Shown: in pieces, positions 53,851-62,597 of the stretch
Layout: each line of letters opens with the position of its first letter
How positions within the stretch are numbered: position 1 is the stretch's first letter
Made by a program: the position numbers and the translations under genes
DNA from: Bordetella parapertussis
Lineage (GTDB): Bacteria > Acidobacteriota > Terriglobia > Bryobacterales > Bryobacteraceae
NCBI GenBank assembly: GCA_943328975.2
Contig: CALQCC020000005.1
Coordinates: forward strand, 1-64,000
DNA length: 64,000 bases
Reading direction: 5' to 3'
The notes under the pieces: generated by a model
The model's database searches: none
What the model was told of the DNA's origin: nothing
What the model saw: only the letters and a program-made list of their open reading frames with translations

Positions 53851-54735
53851 ATGATTCTTTCCGAGGAGTTCCGTCTCAAAGTCGGCCTGGCCGAGATGTT
53901 GAAGGGCGGCGTCATCATGGACGTCACCAACGCCGAACAGGCGAAGATTGCGGAGGACGCGGGGGCTTGCGCCGTCATGGCGCTGGAGCGCGTGCCGTCG
54001 GATATCCGCAGAGACGGCGGCGTGGCCCGCATGTCGCAGATCCGCATCATGGAAGAAATCATGAAGACCGTCTCCATCCCAGTGATGGCGAAGGCTCGTA
54101 TCGGGCACTTCATGGAAGCTCGCATCCTGGAAGCGCTGGCAGTCGACTATATCGACGAGAGCGAAGTGCTGACTCCGGCCGATGAGACCCATCACATCGA
54201 CAAGAAGTCCTTCAAGGTTCCGTTCGTGTGCGGAGCTCGCAACTTGGGCGAGGCACTGCGGCGGATCGCCGAAGGCGCGGCGATGATTCGCACCAAGGGC
54301 GAAGCGGGCTCGGGCGACATCGTTGAAGCTGTGCGCCACATGCGCACCATCGTTAAGGAAATGAAGCATCTCACCATCCTCGGGAAAGAGGAGTTGGTGC
54401 ATGAAGCGAAGAACTTGGGCGCTCCGCTGGACCTGGTCGAGTGGGTGGCGGAACACGGTAAACTGCCGGTCCCGAACTTCTCGGCCGGCGGCATTGCCAC
54501 TCCGGCGGACGCGGCACTGGTGATGCAGCTAGGTGCGGAAGCGGTATTCGTGGGCAGCGGCATCTTCAAGTCCGAAGATCCGGCGGTACGCGCAAAAGCG
54601 ATCGTCAAGGCGGCCACCTATTTCAACGATCCGGCGAAGCTGCTGGAAGCGAGCCGGGATTGCGGCGAAGCGATGCGCGGTCTGGACGTCGCGAAGATGG
54701 CTCCGGAAGATCTACTGCAGACCCGCGGTTGGTAG
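53851..54735 (+). CDS. pdxS: Pyridoxal 5'-phosphate synthase subunit PdxS
   Basis: The 294-aa TIM-barrel enzyme makes PLP from ribose 5-phosphate, glyceraldehyde 3-phosphate and ammonia. Visible are [35 protein letters not shown] at the start, the catalytic lysines in [10 protein letters not shown] and ...[11 protein letters not shown], and [11 protein letters not shown]. Length and motifs are complete. It is followed after 48 nt by pdxT, its ammonia-supplying glutaminase partner. Confidence 0.97.
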   Translation: MILSEEFRLKVGLAEMLKGGVIMDVTNAEQAKIAEDAGACAVMALERVPSDIRRDGGVARMSQIRIMEEIMKTVSIPVMAKARIGHFMEARILEALAVDYIDESEVLTPADETHHIDKKSFKVPFVCGARNLGEALRRIAEGAAMIRTKGEAGSGDIVEAVRHMRTIVKEMKHLTILGKEELVHEAKNLGAPLDLVEWVAEHGKLPVPNFSAGGIATPADAALVMQLGAEAVFVGSGIFKSEDPAVRAKAIVKAATYFNDPAKLLEASRDCGEAMRGLDVAKMAPEDLLQTRGW

Positions 54736-54783
54736 ACCGCTGTGCGGCGGCATCGCGCCTGACGCGCAGTAGCGTTCTCTCAC

Positions 54784-55347
54784 ATGAGTAACATGAAGAC
54801 CATCGGCGTCCTGGCACTCCAAGGCGACTTTGAAGCACATCGCAATGCCATTGAAGAAGCGGGGGCGCGGGCCGTGGAGGTCCGCACCGCCGAGCAGATG
54901 AACGCCTGCGACGGATTGATCTTGCCTGGCGGCGAGAGCACCACCATGCTGAAGCTGCTCGAAATGGAGCAGCTTACTCAACCTTTGCGCGACTTCGCGG
55001 CAACGAAAGCGGTGTTCGGCACCTGCGCGGGAGCGATACTGCTCGCGCAGTCGGTTACGCATCCGGTTCAGCCAAGCCTGCAGTTGCTCGACATTGACGT
55101 TGAGCGCAACGGGTACGGCCGCCAAGTGGATAGCCGCATCGCGAAGATCGATACGGCGGAGGGTGAAGTGGAGGCAGTGTTCATCCGCGCGCCTATCATT
55201 CGCCGCGTTGGGCCGGCGGCGCGCGTGCTGGCGACGTTTGGGAAAGACCCTGTGTGGGTAGAGCAGGGTCGGCACATGGTGACCACGTTCCATCCGGAGT
55301 TATCCAAAGGCTCCGCTGTGCATCGGAGATTCCTCAGCAAGATCTGA
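54784..55347 (+). CDS. pdxT: PLP synthase glutaminase subunit PdxT
   Basis: The 187-aa glutaminase shows ALQGDFEAH, LILPGGESTTMLKLLE, VFGTCAGAILLA (catalytic Cys) and TTFHPELS (catalytic His-Glu). It hydrolyses glutamine and channels ammonia to PdxS. The ATG at 54793 (three codons in) matches the usual MKTIGVLALQGD start; both are possible. Confidence 0.95.
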   Translation: MSNMKTIGVLALQGDFEAHRNAIEEAGARAVEVRTAEQMNACDGLILPGGESTTMLKLLEMEQLTQPLRDFAATKAVFGTCAGAILLAQSVTHPVQPSLQLLDIDVERNGYGRQVDSRIAKIDTAEGEVEAVFIRAPIIRRVGPAARVLATFGKDPVWVEQGRHMVTTFHPELSKGSAVHRRFLSKI

Positions 55348-55390
55348 TTCATACCGCGCCGTTCCAACGCGATGAGTTGGAACGAGGCTT

Positions 55391-56299
55391 ATGGTTTTGG
55401 AATCAGTAGCACCACTGGTCAGTATCCTGCGAGCGCACAAAGAGTGGGTGGAGAACCCCGAGATGGGGGCGCGCGCCGACTTGAGCGGGATGACGCTCAA
55501 CGAGGTCAAGTTGAGCGGAGAGAATCTGCAAAGGGCGTTGATGATCGGCGTCACGATGCTGGATGGGGATCTGACGAACTCCGATCTCAGCGGCGTGAAC
55601 CTGGATCGAGGGGATCTGCAACGCTCCAACCTGGCGGGCGCAAATCTCACGGGGGCGAATCTCTCGAACACGCGTTTCGCTGGGGGCTGGATGGCCGGTG
55701 TGCATCTGACGGAGGCCAAGGCAGACTCCGCGTCGTTCCGTAGGGCGGTGTTGAAGGGGGCTCACTGCCAGGACTTCTCAGCGCATGACACCAGCTTCTT
55801 TGAGGCAATCCTGGTCGACACGCACTTCCATCAAGCTCGGCTGTATGAAGTCAATTTCACGGACGCGGATCTGACTGGCGCGCAGTTCTTTCACGCTCGC
55901 TTGCAGCACTGCAAACTCAACGGCGCGAATCTCGCGTCGGGGAACTTCACGGGCGGAAAAGTGGATCACTGTACGTTTCCGTTGGGGAAGCTCACGGACG
56001 TGAAATTCAACCGCGCCGAAATCACACAGTGCATCTTCCGCGATGCCGACATGCGGGGCTGCGACTTCCGCGAGGCTCGGATGCGAGGCGGTGATTTCTG
56101 CCGCGCAGTGTTGACGGGGGCGCGCTTTGGCCGCGCGCAAATGATGACGGCGGATTTCCGCGGAGCGAACTTGCAGGGCGCGAAAGAAATGACGCCGGAG
56201 CAATTGATGCTGTGTCTGACGGATCAGACGACTGTCTTGCCGAACGGCAAGAAGGGTCCGTATATGAAGAATTCCGGGGCGGAGAAACCTACTTCTTGA
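55391..56299 (+). CDS. Pentapeptide-repeat protein
   Basis: The 302-aa protein starts with a short helix and then runs as a right-handed quadrilateral beta helix of A(D/N)LXX units: LSGMTLNEVKLSGENL, LTNSDLSGVNLDRGDLQRSNLAGANLTGANLSNTRF, RGANLQGAKEM. About 30 pentapeptide units with some irregular stretches (e.g. SFFEAILVDTHFHQA). There is no signal peptide. The 3' end overlaps the convergent lolA-like gene by 11 nt. Pentapeptide proteins can protect gyrase or bind other partners; no specific role is evident. Confidence 0.85.
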   Translation: MVLESVAPLVSILRAHKEWVENPEMGARADLSGMTLNEVKLSGENLQRALMIGVTMLDGDLTNSDLSGVNLDRGDLQRSNLAGANLTGANLSNTRFAGGWMAGVHLTEAKADSASFRRAVLKGAHCQDFSAHDTSFFEAILVDTHFHQARLYEVNFTDADLTGAQFFHARLQHCKLNGANLASGNFTGGKVDHCTFPLGKLTDVKFNRAEITQCIFRDADMRGCDFREARMRGGDFCRAVLTGARFGRAQMMTADFRGANLQGAKEMTPEQLMLCLTDQTTVLPNGKKGPYMKNSGAEKPTS

Positions 56300-56954
56300 A
56301 GACTTCGCGCGTTGCTCCCGCAGGAGGCACAAAGTCGAATGCGGAATCCGGCAAGCTGGGATTCAGCTTCGCGTCGCCATACATCCACAGGTTGAAGTCG
56401 CCATTGGGCTCGGATACCTTCTGTTGGATCGCGTAGGTCTGGCCCACGGGGATCCACAGTTCCACCTTTGCTACCAGCTTGCGCGCTTCCTTGTCCTTCG
56501 GCAGCAGCTCCAGGCGAGTGGCCTTCGTTCCCCCCACCGTCTCTTCCCCGCCCAGTTTGAGATCGTAGGACTTCTTCAGCTCGGCGCCGGTCAGACCGAA
56601 CACCAGCAGTAGATATTGGTCGGTCGAGTTGGCTAGTTTTGAAACCTGATAGACGGAGACGACATTCGCTTTGGGCAAATACTTCTCCCAGTTGTCGCCC
56701 GAAAAGTGCCAGGTAAACGCGCTGGGCTTTTCGATGTCCAAGCGTCCGACGACGCGGCCCTTGGATTTTTTAAGCTTCAGCAGACCCGTCTGTTCGTCGG
56801 TGGTGTTGAGGACCTTGGTGAACTCCTGCCACTTGACGCTCGCGGCGAACGAGTTGGAGGTTTTAGCGGCCCCATCCATGCGGGCCAGAATCGTCTCCAG
56901 CGGCTCGGCGTAGGTCAATCCCGCAGCCAGTGCGAAAAGGATAAAACGAGTCAT
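56289..56954 (-). CDS. LolA-like outer-membrane lipoprotein carrier
   Basis: The 221-aa exported protein has a signal peptide (RFILFALAAGLTYAEP) and the LolA layout: ILARMDGAAKTSNSFAASVKWQEFTKVLNTTDEQTGLLKLKKSKGRVVGRLDIEKP, then FTWHFSGDNWEKYLPKANVVSVYQ and the C-terminal DFVPPAGATREVF. LolA carries lipoproteins across the periplasm. It is the last gene of the pterin operon, 15 nt after the small membrane protein gene. Confidence 0.8.
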   Translation of the reverse strand: MTRFILFALAAGLTYAEPLETILARMDGAAKTSNSFAASVKWQEFTKVLNTTDEQTGLLKLKKSKGRVVGRLDIEKPSAFTWHFSGDNWEKYLPKANVVSVYQVSKLANSTDQYLLLVFGLTGAELKKSYDLKLGGEETVGGTKATRLELLPKDKEARKLVAKVELWIPVGQTYAIQQKVSEPNGDFNLWMYGDAKLNPSLPDSAFDFVPPAGATREVFKK

Positions 56955-56969
56955 GTTGGGAGCTCCCTC

Positions 56970-57302
56970 TTATGGCGTGGTGAACGCCATGTACCCCGTC
57001 AATGCATCTTCGTCAAACACAGCCTCTACATGATGTACAACGGCTGGCGTCTTAAAACGTTTCTGCACAAGGTCTGTGGCGGCAGCGGCGCGGTCGCCAG
57101 CCGGGACGGCTTCCAGTAACCCAGGTTCCAGCAAGTAGCCTTGGTTTGCAGGCAACATCACAATGCTCGCGGCCTTCGGCTGATCGTTGAACAGTTCGCG
57201 GGGCGTCAGAAAAATAAACGCAAGAATAGCGGCCACGACCACGTCATACGGCCAACTGGCGCGCGGGAAATCCCAAAAAATCAGGCGTCCAAAACCCTTC
57301 AT
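56970..57302 (-). CDS. Small membrane protein in the pterin-lolA operon
   Basis: The 110-aa protein has one hydrophobic segment (YDVVVAAILAFIFLTP, about residues 19-34) after WDFPRASWP, then a soluble C-terminal part. No family is assigned, but the short WDFPR...TPRELF motif and position before lolA look conserved in acidobacteria. It may be a partner of LolA. It is 30 nt after folE. Confidence 0.6.
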   Translation of the reverse strand: MKGFGRLIFWDFPRASWPYDVVVAAILAFIFLTPRELFNDQPKAASIVMLPANQGYLLEPGLLEAVPAGDRAAAATDLVQKRFKTPAVVHHVEAVFDEDALTGYMAFTTP

Positions 57303-57332
57303 CGCCCCTAGTGTACCAGTAAGGCCGGCAAC

Positions 57333-57953
57333 TTACCTGCCCTTGCCTACCAGAGAGAGGAATTCGTCACGCGTGGCCTTGCTGGATCGGAAGTGGCCCA
57401 GCATGTTGCTGGTGACCGTGCTGGAATGTTGCTTCTCAACGCCGCGCATCATCATGCAAAAATGGCCGGCTTCCACCAGAACGCCCACGCCACGAGGCGA
57501 GATGACATTGGAGACGGCTTCCGCGATCTGTTGGGTCAGCCGCTCCTGCAACTGCAGGCGGCGGGCGAACATGTTCACGATGCGAGGAATCTTGCTGAGG
57601 CCGATCACTTTATCCTGAGGCAAGTAGGCCACATGGACGCGGCCGAAAAACGGCAGCATGTGATGCTCACACATGCTGAAGAACTCGATGTCCTTGACGA
57701 TCACCATTTCGTCGCACTTCACGGTGAAAACAGCGTCGTTCACGATGTCTTCCAACTTGGTGTCGTAGCCGCCAGTCAGGAACTTCATCGCGCGCTCATA
57801 CCGCTCGGGTGTGCGTAGTAGACCTTCGCGATTGGCGTCTTCACCCAACTCCGCCAGAACGTCGCGCATGTGCGCGGCGATAGCGCCCTCGGCTTTGGAG
57901 TCTTTTGAAGGAGGCATCACCTTCACCACTGCTTTACTCTTCGCGTTCTTCAT
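57333..57953 (-). CDS. folE: GTP cyclohydrolase I
   Basis: The 206-aa enzyme makes 7,8-dihydroneopterin triphosphate from GTP. The zinc ligands are in [22 protein letters not shown] and [33 protein letters not shown] and [17 protein letters not shown] are further signatures. Its ATG overlaps the stop of the second PTPS gene (ATGA), and the start at 57953 is chosen on this basis. It provides the substrate for the two upstream PTPS proteins. Confidence 0.96.
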   Translation of the reverse strand: MKNAKSKAVVKVMPPSKDSKAEGAIAAHMRDVLAELGEDANREGLLRTPERYERAMKFLTGGYDTKLEDIVNDAVFTVKCDEMVIVKDIEFFSMCEHHMLPFFGRVHVAYLPQDKVIGLSKIPRIVNMFARRLQLQERLTQQIAEAVSNVISPRGVGVLVEAGHFCMMMRGVEKQHSSTVTSNMLGHFRSSKATRDEFLSLVGKGR

Positions 57954-58357
57954 TGGCCCGCCTCCCACACAAATGTATTCCGTTCCGTCTCTGAAAGGCG
58001 AACGCGCACCAGCTTGGCTGGCAGCGTCCACGCGGCAGTCAGATAATCTCGAACCACCATCGCCAGATTCTCTGTGGTGGGAACCTCGTTCGCGAACTCC
58101 ACCAGATCTATGTTGAGGTTCTTGTGATCCAGCTTTTCCAGCACCGCCCCGCGCACGATCGCGTCAAACGCGGCGCGATTGACTACGAGTCCGTTATCAT
58201 CCACAGGTCCATCCACCGTCACGTCCAGAATGTAGTCGTGCCCGTGCCCGAACGGATTATTGCACTTTCCGTACAGCTTTCGATTCTCTTCCACACTGAG
58301 CGCCGGCGTATCCAAACGATGCGCGGCGGCGAAACGATAGCGGCTAGTGACCTGCAC
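57950..58357 (-). CDS. 6-pyruvoyl-tetrahydropterin synthase family protein, Cys-containing copy
   Basis: The 135-aa enzyme starts with GTG 6 nt after GGAGG. It shows the full family core: [36 protein letters not shown] (catalytic Cys and zinc His), DHKNLN and [11 protein letters not shown]. The start overlaps the end of the upstream paralogue by 14 nt. The product could be pyruvoyl-tetrahydropterin or carboxy-tetrahydropterin; no queuosine genes are nearby. Confidence 0.88.
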   Translation of the reverse strand: MQVTSRYRFAAAHRLDTPALSVEENRKLYGKCNNPFGHGHDYILDVTVDGPVDDNGLVVNRAAFDAIVRGAVLEKLDHKNLNIDLVEFANEVPTTENLAMVVRDYLTAAWTLPAKLVRVRLSETERNTFVWEAGQ

Positions 58358-58766
58358 CGGTGCCTCCGTAATCCACGAACAAATCCGCCGTCTCATAGAG
58401 ACGGACATTGCACAGACGAGCGTTTGGGCGCCGTACTTCTGCTTCCAGCCGGCGCCAGATCTCCGCCGCGATATTCTCGGTGGTCGGGACCACGCGGTCA
58501 AACGGAGCGACTTCCCGGTTCAAATAGCGGTGATCCATGGGGTCCACCACGGCACGATTCAGGATCTCTTTCAACTCGCGCAGGTCGAAGACCATGCCGG
58601 TCACCGGGTCGGTATCGCCCTCCACGGTCACTTCCAGAATGTAGTTGTGGCCGTGCCCGTTGGGGTTGGCATTCGCGCCATAGACCTCTTGATTGCGCTC
58701 CGGAGTCCATGCCGGGTTGGCGCAAACGTGAGAGGCGGAGAATTCTGCTTTACGGGTTAGCAACAT
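58344..58766 (-). CDS. 6-pyruvoyl-tetrahydropterin synthase paralogue lacking the catalytic Cys
   Basis: This 140-aa paralogue has EFSASHVCANPAWTPERN, YGANANPNGHGHNYILEVTVEG and VPTTENIAAEIWRRL. The zinc His residues are kept, but the residue that is Cys in the neighbouring copy (YGKCNNP) is Ala here (YGANANP). Changed catalysis or a purely structural role is implied. It is the first gene of the pterin operon. Confidence 0.85.
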   Translation of the reverse strand: MLLTRKAEFSASHVCANPAWTPERNQEVYGANANPNGHGHNYILEVTVEGDTDPVTGMVFDLRELKEILNRAVVDPMDHRYLNREVAPFDRVVPTTENIAAEIWRRLEAEVRRPNARLCNVRLYETADLFVDYGGTGAGH

Positions 58767-58851
58767 AGTTTTTGGAACGTTTCGCTCTGGTCCAGAGTCT
58801 CTCTAATGTTGGATGCAGCGCCAAGGGGCCGCGATCCTCTAAAATGATACC

Positions 58852-59370
58852 GTGAAGAGCACAACAGATAGAATTCTCGCCGGACTGATCGTCGTCCTGG
58901 TCGGCGCGCTGGGTTGGGTGATCTCCGGATCGCTGGAAGAACCCATCACGAAGGTCGGCGACCGGGCACCGCAGTTCAGCGTGAAGACGGAAACCGGCAA
59001 GACCCTGACCGAGACGAATTTCGGCGGCAAACTGCTAGTGCTGAACTTCTGGGCAGCCTGGTGCGGTCCGTGCGTACAGGAAGTCCCCTCTCTGGAAGCC
59101 TTCCAGCAAGCCTACGGTCCGCAGGGAGTCGTAGTGTTGGGCGTCAGCGTGGATACAAATCCGGAGCTGTACCGCCGCTTCCGTGAACAGTTCAACGTGA
59201 GCTTTGAAACCTCGCGCGATCCGGAATGGGATATCGCCGCGCGCTACGGCACGTTCCAGTTGCCGGAGACCTACATCATCAACTCTTCGGGTAAGGTGGT
59301 GCAGAAAGTGATCGCAGCGCAAAATTGGATGGACCCGGCTTTCGTGGAAAGCGTTAAGAAACTTTTGTAA
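58852..59370 (+). CDS. TlpA/ResA-like thioredoxin-fold protein
   Basis: The 172-aa protein (GTG start) has a membrane anchor (RILAGLIVVLVGALGWVISGSL) and a thioredoxin fold with FWAAWCGPCVQEVPSLEAF, where CGPC is the redox site. Such proteins reduce cytochrome c apoproteins or disulfides in the periplasm, consistent with the many c-type cytochromes of this region. Stop and next start share one base (TAATG), so it is coupled to the following gene. Confidence 0.92.
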   Translation: MKSTTDRILAGLIVVLVGALGWVISGSLEEPITKVGDRAPQFSVKTETGKTLTETNFGGKLLVLNFWAAWCGPCVQEVPSLEAFQQAYGPQGVVVLGVSVDTNPELYRRFREQFNVSFETSRDPEWDIAARYGTFQLPETYIINSSGKVVQKVIAAQNWMDPAFVESVKKLL

Positions 59371-60008
59371 TGCGCGCGCAGCTCATTGTCGGCTTCCTTG
59401 TTGCGTTCAGCGCGCTGGCCGCCGATAAGAGTCGGCCCAATCAAGCTGGCAATTCGAAGCTGGGGCTCAACGGCACGGCCATCACGGATCGCAAAGAGGT
59501 GACCGCTCTGATGGGCATCGACCTCGGCGAAGGCTACATCGTGGTCAAGATCCGAGCGACGCCGCAGACGCTTGCTCCGCTCCGCTTGAGCATCGACGAT
59601 TTCACTCTGGTCTCGCGCAAGAATGGCGAAAAGAGCGGGGCTCTGGCTCCCACCGCAATCGCGGGGACTGGCGGCATGGTCATTATGCGACCGGAGTCAC
59701 AATCCGGCGGAGGCATCGGCTCGCGCACCAGCCCTACGAGGGCGCCGATTCCAGGGATGCCGACGGGCGGTGGTGGGCTCGGCAACACAGGGTCCACCGA
59801 AGGCGGCATGGCGGAGGTCCGCACGGACACGCGGCGCGACGCGGATCCTCGTTTGCCGTTTCTGGAGGCCAAAGTTTTCCAGGATCGCGAAACGCTGGAG
59901 CCGGTGGAAGGGTTGCTGTACTTCAACCTCTCGGGCAAGCTCAAGCCCGAACATCTTGGACTGATCTATGCGGGTGCGGCTGGGCGGCTCGTGATCGATT
60001 TCAAATAG
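59370..60008 (+). CDS. Unknown secreted protein coupled to a TlpA-like gene
   Basis: The 212-aa protein has a signal peptide (LIVGFLVAFSALAAD). The core is two beta-rich halves (VTALMGIDLGEGYIVVKIRATP; VEGLLYFNLSGKLKPEHLGLIYAGAAGRLVIDF) separated by a Gly/Ser/Pro-rich, probably flexible stretch (residues 105-150). No family is recognised. Its start overlaps the TlpA-like stop by 1 nt, so the two are made together; it may be the reduced client or a partner. Confidence 0.65.
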   Translation: MRAQLIVGFLVAFSALAADKSRPNQAGNSKLGLNGTAITDRKEVTALMGIDLGEGYIVVKIRATPQTLAPLRLSIDDFTLVSRKNGEKSGALAPTAIAGTGGMVIMRPESQSGGGIGSRTSPTRAPIPGMPTGGGGLGNTGSTEGGMAEVRTDTRRDADPRLPFLEAKVFQDRETLEPVEGLLYFNLSGKLKPEHLGLIYAGAAGRLVIDFK

Positions 60009-60014
60009 GCGCGG

Positions 60015-60758
60015 CTATTTGGCCGCAGCGAGGCCTTGGCTCAACTCGATGTAAGTGCCCCAGGGGTCCGTCAGGATCGACACCGAGAGCGGCATCGCTT
60101 TCGCTGTCGCGATATTGCCATTCATCTTCGCGCCGGAGTCCTTCAGTCGCTCCACTGTCGCCGCCAGATCCATCACTTCAAACCCGAGCCGATCCAGCGC
60201 GCGCCCCTGCGTGCCTGCCATGGGTGCAGCCGACTCAGTGAACGTCAAATGAGCGCCCGGAATATCGGGTCCGCCGAAGTACTTCGCATACCACTGCGCG
60301 GCGCCCTTGGGAGCCACGATCCGCACCTCATCGGCGGCGATGCTAGTCGCGAGTTTGCGGTCCTCGACGAGATGCACCTTCACCGCGTCGGGTCCCATGA
60401 TGAAAGCCTGCTTGGAGTTCGCGCCCTTCATGGGTTTATAACCCAGTGCGTCGAGCTTCGCGAGCGAGCCCTTCAGGTCCTTCACCTTGAAGCCGAGGTA
60501 ATCGACCGAGGAGCCCTCGGTGCCGCCCGCTGAGTTCCCTGCCCTCACCAGGAACAACACACCCGGGAACTTGACCAGCTTCAACGTTCCGAGTACTCCT
60601 TCACCCGCGCCCAGTGCGTTCCAGAACTTGGTGGCAACATCCAGGTCCTTCACGATGAAGATGTGATGTCCAGCAGCCACGCCCATCGCATTCGGAGCGG
60701 GCAACTGGGCGAACGCCGTGGCCACGGTCAAGAGGGCCGAGAGAAGTGTGAGTCGCAT
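60015..60758 (-). CDS. Secreted double-VOC (glyoxalase-like) protein
   Basis: The 247-aa protein has a signal peptide (RLTLLSALLTVATAFAQ) and two VOC modules: GHHIFIVKDLDVATKFWNALGA...VDYLGFKVKDLKGSLAKLDALGYKPM and DEVRIVAPKGAAQWYAKYFGG...LDRLGFEVMDLAATVERLKDSGAKM...LTDPWGTYIELSQGL. Both modules together make one glyoxalase-type site. The start MRLTLL is chosen for the signal peptide. It converges with the TlpA pair. Confidence 0.85.
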   Translation of the reverse strand: MRLTLLSALLTVATAFAQLPAPNAMGVAAGHHIFIVKDLDVATKFWNALGAGEGVLGTLKLVKFPGVLFLVRAGNSAGGTEGSSVDYLGFKVKDLKGSLAKLDALGYKPMKGANSKQAFIMGPDAVKVHLVEDRKLATSIAADEVRIVAPKGAAQWYAKYFGGPDIPGAHLTFTESAAPMAGTQGRALDRLGFEVMDLAATVERLKDSGAKMNGNIATAKAMPLSVSILTDPWGTYIELSQGLAAAK

Positions 60759-60835
60759 GATTGCGAACATCGTAGCACTTCCTCAGCGGGGCATTCATCG
60801 TAGCAACGCGCGCTGTATAATCAGCGGGAGCATCT

Positions 60836-62593
60836 ATGAGACACGCGCTGCTGCTTCTTTCCGCCACGCTCGCATTCGCCCAACAGACCTACACGCTGGG
60901 TCCGGATAGCCAGCGTCAGCCCAACGTTCCCAAGGGAACCGTTACGAAGCACGCCTGGAACAACAGTAAGATCTATCCCGGCACCACGCGCGATTACTGG
61001 ATCTACGTTCCATCTCAGTACAACCAGACTCGACCCGCAGCAGTGATGGTGTTTCAAGATGGCGCTGGGTTCGTGACGGAAGACGGGGCATGGCGTGTGC
61101 CGGTGGTGCTCGACAACTTGATCGCCAAGGGGCAGATGCCGCCGACCATCGCGATCTTTGTGGACCCGGGTGTTCTGCCCGCACACGGACAGAACGAACA
61201 GGCTCGCTTCAATCGCAGCTATGAATTCGATGGGCTCGGCGACCGCTACGCGCGCTTCTTGATCGAGGAAATTCTTCCTGAGGTCGGCAAGACGTATCGC
61301 TTGTCGACGGACCCGAATAATCGAGCCATTGCAGGCTTCAGCTCCGGCGGCGTTGCGTCGTTTGTAGCCGCGTGGGAGCGGCCCGATGCGTTCCGCCGCG
61401 TGCTCAGCTTCATCGGCAGCTATAGCAATATCCGCGGTGCGGACACATTGATCAACTTGGTCCGCAAGATGGAGCCCAAACCGCTGCGCGTGTACCTGCA
61501 AGACGGTAGCGCCGACCTCAACGTCTCCGCGGGTTCCTGGTGGATGGGGAATCAGGCGCTGGCGAAGTCGCTGGAGTTCGCGGGCTACGATGCTACGTTT
61601 GTCACCGGCACTGAAGCTCACAACGCGGTCCACGGCGGAGCGATCTTGCCCGACGCACTCCGCTGGCTGTGGCGCGAGTACTCCAAGCCGATCCAGGCGT
61701 CGAGAGGCACTGGCAAGGACCACTTCATCACGGAGGTCCTCGACCCAGGACGCGATTGGGAATTGGTAAGCGAGGGCTATCAATCCACCTCCGGTCCTAC
61801 GGTGGATATGAACGGCGACATCTTCTTCGCGGATGCTACGGCTTCCAAGATCTTCAAGGTGAATCCGGACCGGAGCGTGACTGCGTTCAAGGAGAACACC
61901 GGCGGTGCAGCATCGATCATGTTCGCGGGCGATCATCAGCTCTATGCGGCGCAACCGGGCGAGCGGCGCGTGGCCGCATACAGCATGCCCGGTGAAGGTG
62001 GAGATCGCGGCGACGAGCGCGAAGTAGTTCCCGGCATGGATGCTGCCGACATCGCAGTCACCAGTAAGAGCGCGGTCTACATGACTGAGCCTGGGGCGAA
62101 GCGAGTATGGCTCGCCGATCCGCAGGGACAGACGCGCGCGGTGTACGAAGGAAGGCCCGGTGAGGGCCCACAGGCGCCGACGGGCGTTCGTCTATCGCCG
62201 GACGAACATCTGTTACTGATCTCGGATCGCGACAGCCGCTGGGTATGGTCGTTTGAAATCCAACCCGATGGCGGATTGACCAACGCCGAGCCGTTCTATC
62301 ATCTGGAAGCCAACGACGAATCGACCGCCACGCGGGCGGGGGCGATGACGCTGGATGAGACAGGCCAGCTCTACGTGGCCACGAACATGGGCATTCAGAT
62401 CTGCGACCAGCCGGGTCGAGTGATGGGCATCATGCGTCCGCCCAGCAGTGCTCCGGTGACGGGATTGACCTTCGGTGGACCGAATCTCGACTACTTGTAC
62501 GCGAGCGCCGGTGGCAAGCTGTATCGCCGCCATCTGCGCCGCAAGGGCGTGTTTCCGTGGGTGCCGGTGCGCCTGCCTCGTCCGCAGTTGTAG
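60836..62593 (+). CDS. Esterase fused to SMP-30/gluconolactonase-like propeller
   Basis: The 585-aa exported protein has a signal peptide, then an esterase-D type alpha/beta hydrolase (residues 30-280) with nucleophile motif AIAGFSSGGVASF and DYWIYVPSQYNQTRPAAVMVFQDG. From about residue 300 it is a SMP-30/gluconolactonase-like beta-propeller (LDPGRDWELVSEGYQSTSGPTVDMNGDIFFADA, APTGVRLSPDEHLLLISDRDSRWVW). Both halves are complete and fused. It may act on sugar esters or lactones at the cell surface. Confidence 0.85.
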   Translation: MRHALLLLSATLAFAQQTYTLGPDSQRQPNVPKGTVTKHAWNNSKIYPGTTRDYWIYVPSQYNQTRPAAVMVFQDGAGFVTEDGAWRVPVVLDNLIAKGQMPPTIAIFVDPGVLPAHGQNEQARFNRSYEFDGLGDRYARFLIEEILPEVGKTYRLSTDPNNRAIAGFSSGGVASFVAAWERPDAFRRVLSFIGSYSNIRGADTLINLVRKMEPKPLRVYLQDGSADLNVSAGSWWMGNQALAKSLEFAGYDATFVTGTEAHNAVHGGAILPDALRWLWREYSKPIQASRGTGKDHFITEVLDPGRDWELVSEGYQSTSGPTVDMNGDIFFADATASKIFKVNPDRSVTAFKENTGGAASIMFAGDHQLYAAQPGERRVAAYSMPGEGGDRGDEREVVPGMDAADIAVTSKSAVYMTEPGAKRVWLADPQGQTRAVYEGRPGEGPQAPTGVRLSPDEHLLLISDRDSRWVWSFEIQPDGGLTNAEPFYHLEANDESTATRAGAMTLDETGQLYVATNMGIQICDQPGRVMGIMRPPSSAPVTGLTFGGPNLDYLYASAGGKLYRRHLRRKGVFPWVPVRLPRPQL

Positions 62594-62597
62594 CGCG

